Below, piece by piece: positions 4,992 to 6,605 of a DNA stretch of 6,605 bases. Below the pieces are notes generated by a model that saw only the letters and a list, made by a program, of their open reading frames with translations, made no database searches and was not told where the DNA came from. Source of the stretch: Candidatus Cloacimonadota bacterium (GTDB taxonomy: Bacteria; Cloacimonadota; Cloacimonadia; JGIOTU-2); contig JAGHCS010000110.1 in assembly GCA_021160355.1 (NCBI GenBank), positions 1-6,605 on the forward strand. The letters run 5' to 3'. The position numbers and the translations under genes are program-made. Positions within the stretch are counted from its first letter, which is position 1. Each line of letters begins with the position of its first letter.

Positions 4992-6605
4992 TCGATACCC
5001 AGCATGCGAATAATAAAGGCATAACGTTCTGCAATATCCTCATATTGTGTGTATCTTCCGGAGCCGCCATAATGTCCTGCCATATTTGTTTTCAGGATGA
5101 GGATATTATCATCGGTTTTCATATCACGAACTTTCGCCGTCCACCGAAGTGGCTGCCAGTAGCGCACACGGCTGTCATGATAACCGGCAGTCAGCATCAT
5201 ATTTGGATAATCCTGCTTTCTAATATTTTGATACGTATCCCACGAAAGGAGATACTCGAACTGTTTTTGTATGTAAGGATTTCCCAGCTCATCATAATGA
5301 TATTTTACACCGGACGCAGTCGAGTCCAACAGCACAGTCAGTTTGTCCATAGAAGGCACATCGGCGACGATCACTTCAAACAGATCCGGTCGCCAGTTTG
5401 CGACCACTCCCATCAACATGCCGCCTGCGCTTGCACCAAAAGCTGCCAATTTTTCAGGACATGTATACTTATTTTTGATAAGATACTCCGCACATGCGAT
5501 AAAATCGAGAAATGTGTTTTTCTTATTCAGCAATTTCCCGTCCTGGTACCACTGCTCGCCTTTTTCCCTACCTCCTCGCACATGGGCGATTGCATAGACA
5601 AATCCCCTATCCAGCAAGCATATGCGAATGCGAGAAAATCCAGCATTTCTACTACTGCCGTAAGCGCCATAAGCGGTGAGATATACCGGATTCGTTCCGT
5701 CTTTTTTGAACAAATCCTTTTTATACACTATCGAAATCGGGATCTTTGTTCCATCATAAGAAGGTGCAAAAATCTGTTTTGATTCATATTCATCCGGCTC
5801 AAAACCACCGATGACCTCGTAACGTTTGAGAAGTTTTCGCTCCTTTGTTTTCATATTATAGCTGTACACGGATGACGGTGTTGTCATAGATGAGTAGGAA
5901 AAGTATAAAGTGTCGGTATCAAAATCCGGTGTCCACCTGCTGTAGAAAGCATACACATCTTCCGGGAACGTCATGTAGTAATCGGTATTTTCATCGAGGA
6001 CAAAGATATGTGGCTTGATCATGCTGTTATGCTGTTCGTACACAACCACATAATTCTCAAAAACATCGTAGCCGTCTATGTATACGGAATCGCTGTGAGG
6101 GATGAAAGTTCTCCATGTAGAGGGATCGCTCGAATAGGCAGTCATCAGCTTGTAATTTGGTGCTAATTCATTGGTTCTGATATACAAAACAGAATCATTA
6201 TTGGTCATATAATATTTTATGTCCTGCTGCCTGGGTTTAAAGAGGATGAATTCACCCGCTGGATCATCCGCATCGAGATAACGCACATCAGAGGTTGTTC
6301 TGCTATTTGTGCCCAGTACAATATAGTCGTCTGACCGCGTTCTCCCGAACCACACATAGAAAGCATCATCCTGCTCTATATAAAGAAGTTCATCATTCGC
6401 TGCTTCAGTTCCCAACACACGACGATACGCACGTTTGCTTTTCAGGTTATCTTCACTGGGGGTCACATAAAAAATCGTCTTATTATCGTTTGCCCACTCC
6501 ACGTCATTCACAGGATAAATTTCTTCAGAAAGGAGTGTATCAGCTTCGATGTCCTTGATGTAAAGCGTATATCGCTCATCACCCGTGACATCCACGGTAT
6601 AGGCA
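4988..6605 (-). CDS. ptrB: Oligopeptidase B (prolyl oligopeptidase family, S9A), N-terminus beyond window
   Basis: The frame is open to the window edge. The GTG at 6595 is an internal Val in the typical 'AYTVDVTGDERYTLYIKD' segment, not the start. Numbering from that GTG, 535 residues are visible. Comparison of the catalytic Ser with its position in E. coli oligopeptidase B suggests about 140 N-terminal residues are missing. Residues up to about 265 form the WD-like seven-bladed propeller, and the rest is the alpha/beta hydrolase. The triad is visible: Ser389 in GASAGG, Asp474 in HDSRV, His508 in GHYGGSGR. The spacings of 85 and 34 residues match the family, and WYQDGKLLNKKNTF (349-362) is the oligopeptidase B-type sequence before the nucleophile. 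The enzyme cleaves short peptides, classically after Arg or Lys, in the cytosol. One oddity is that the usual RGGGE reads RGGRE (340-344). It shares ATGA with the downstream glutamate-cysteine ligase gene and is the first visible gene of that unit. Confidence 0.9.
   Translation of the reverse strand, partial: AYTVDVTGDERYTLYIKDIEADTLLSEEIYPVNDVEWANDNKTIFYVTPSEDNLKSKRAYRRVLGTEAANDELLYIEQDDAFYVWFGRTRSDDYIVLGTNSRTTSDVRYLDADDPAGEFILFKPRQQDIKYYMTNNDSVLYIRTNELAPNYKLMTAYSSDPSTWRTFIPHSDSVYIDGYDVFENYVVVYEQHNSMIKPHIFVLDENTDYYMTFPEDVYAFYSRWTPDFDTDTLYFSYSSMTTPSSVYSYNMKTKERKLLKRYEVIGGFEPDEYESKQIFAPSYDGTKIPISIVYKKDLFKKDGTNPVYLTAYGAYGSSRNAGFSRIRICLLDRGFVYAIAHVRGGREKGEQWYQDGKLLNKKNTFLDFIACAEYLIKNKYTCPEKLAAFGASAGGMLMGVVANWRPDLFEVIVADVPSMDKLTVLLDSTASGVKYHYDELGNPYIQKQFEYLLSWDTYQNIRKQDYPNMMLTAGYHDSRVRYWQPLRWTAKVRDMKTDDNILILKTNMAGHYGGSGRYTQYEDIAERYAFIIRMLGIE

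Noticed and set aside
5045..5782. 245-codon plus-strand frame opposite oligopeptidase B
   Set aside because: It is long but antisense to the well-defined catalytic domain of oligopeptidase B. Its translation is Cys/His/Ile-rich with no domain, typical of a shadow frame.
6593..6595. GTG as the start of the oligopeptidase B gene
   Set aside because: The frame continues upstream to the window edge with family-like residues (AYT before VDVTGDE), and about 140 residues of the propeller are missing, so this is an internal Val.

Overview
The window is an AT-leaning bacterial chromosome segment. Tight minus-strand gene packing is broken by two larger gaps full of small hairpins and repeat-like phrases. 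No plasmid, phage or transposase gene is visible. The lineage cannot be fixed from the sequence. The gene set (oligopeptidase B, a GCS2-type glutamate-cysteine ligase, a TauE/SafE permease and a nitroreductase) and the repeat-laden spacers would fit an uncultured, probably Gram-negative bacterium such as a member of the FCB/Cloacimonadota-like groups. That placement is a guess from impression, not a demonstration.

Layout. Positions 2-271 (+) hold the C-terminal half of a nitroreductase-family flavoprotein cut by the window start. Positions 272-825 are a 554-bp spacer between convergent genes. It holds a 12-bp inverted-repeat pair, a triple GCTGAT repeat, and a hairpin plus T-run that reads as a terminator for the minus strand. 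Positions 826-1957 (-) are a two-gene unit: a TauE/SafE-family permease followed 16 bp later by a small four-helix membrane protein of unknown function. Positions 1958-2282 are a second spacer, with a repeat/inverted-repeat block and two neighbouring hairpins. Positions 2283-6605 (-) are a compact three-gene unit, transcribed in the order oligopeptidase B (N-terminus beyond the window), glutamate-cysteine ligase (overlapping it by ATGA), then a 445-residue circularly permuted ATP-grasp ligase 60 bp further on.

How the genes may work together. The ligase is predicted to join glutamate to an amine acceptor, classically cysteine, through the gamma-carboxyl. The ATP-grasp protein is a plausible second ligase that extends the product. 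It is not an E. coli-type GshB, but its motif order resembles that of eukaryotic glutathione synthetase and of glutathionylspermidine-synthase-like enzymes. The pair could make glutathione, another gamma-glutamyl thiol, or an undescribed gamma-glutamyl peptide. Oligopeptidase B, a cytosolic serine peptidase for short peptides, would be translated in step with the first ligase. This peptidase/ligase/ligase cassette is the most interesting part of the window. The TauE/SafE permease downstream, a family that includes exporters of sulfite and organosulfur anions, is loosely consistent with a sulfur theme, but it lies behind a 325-bp gap and is probably a separate unit.
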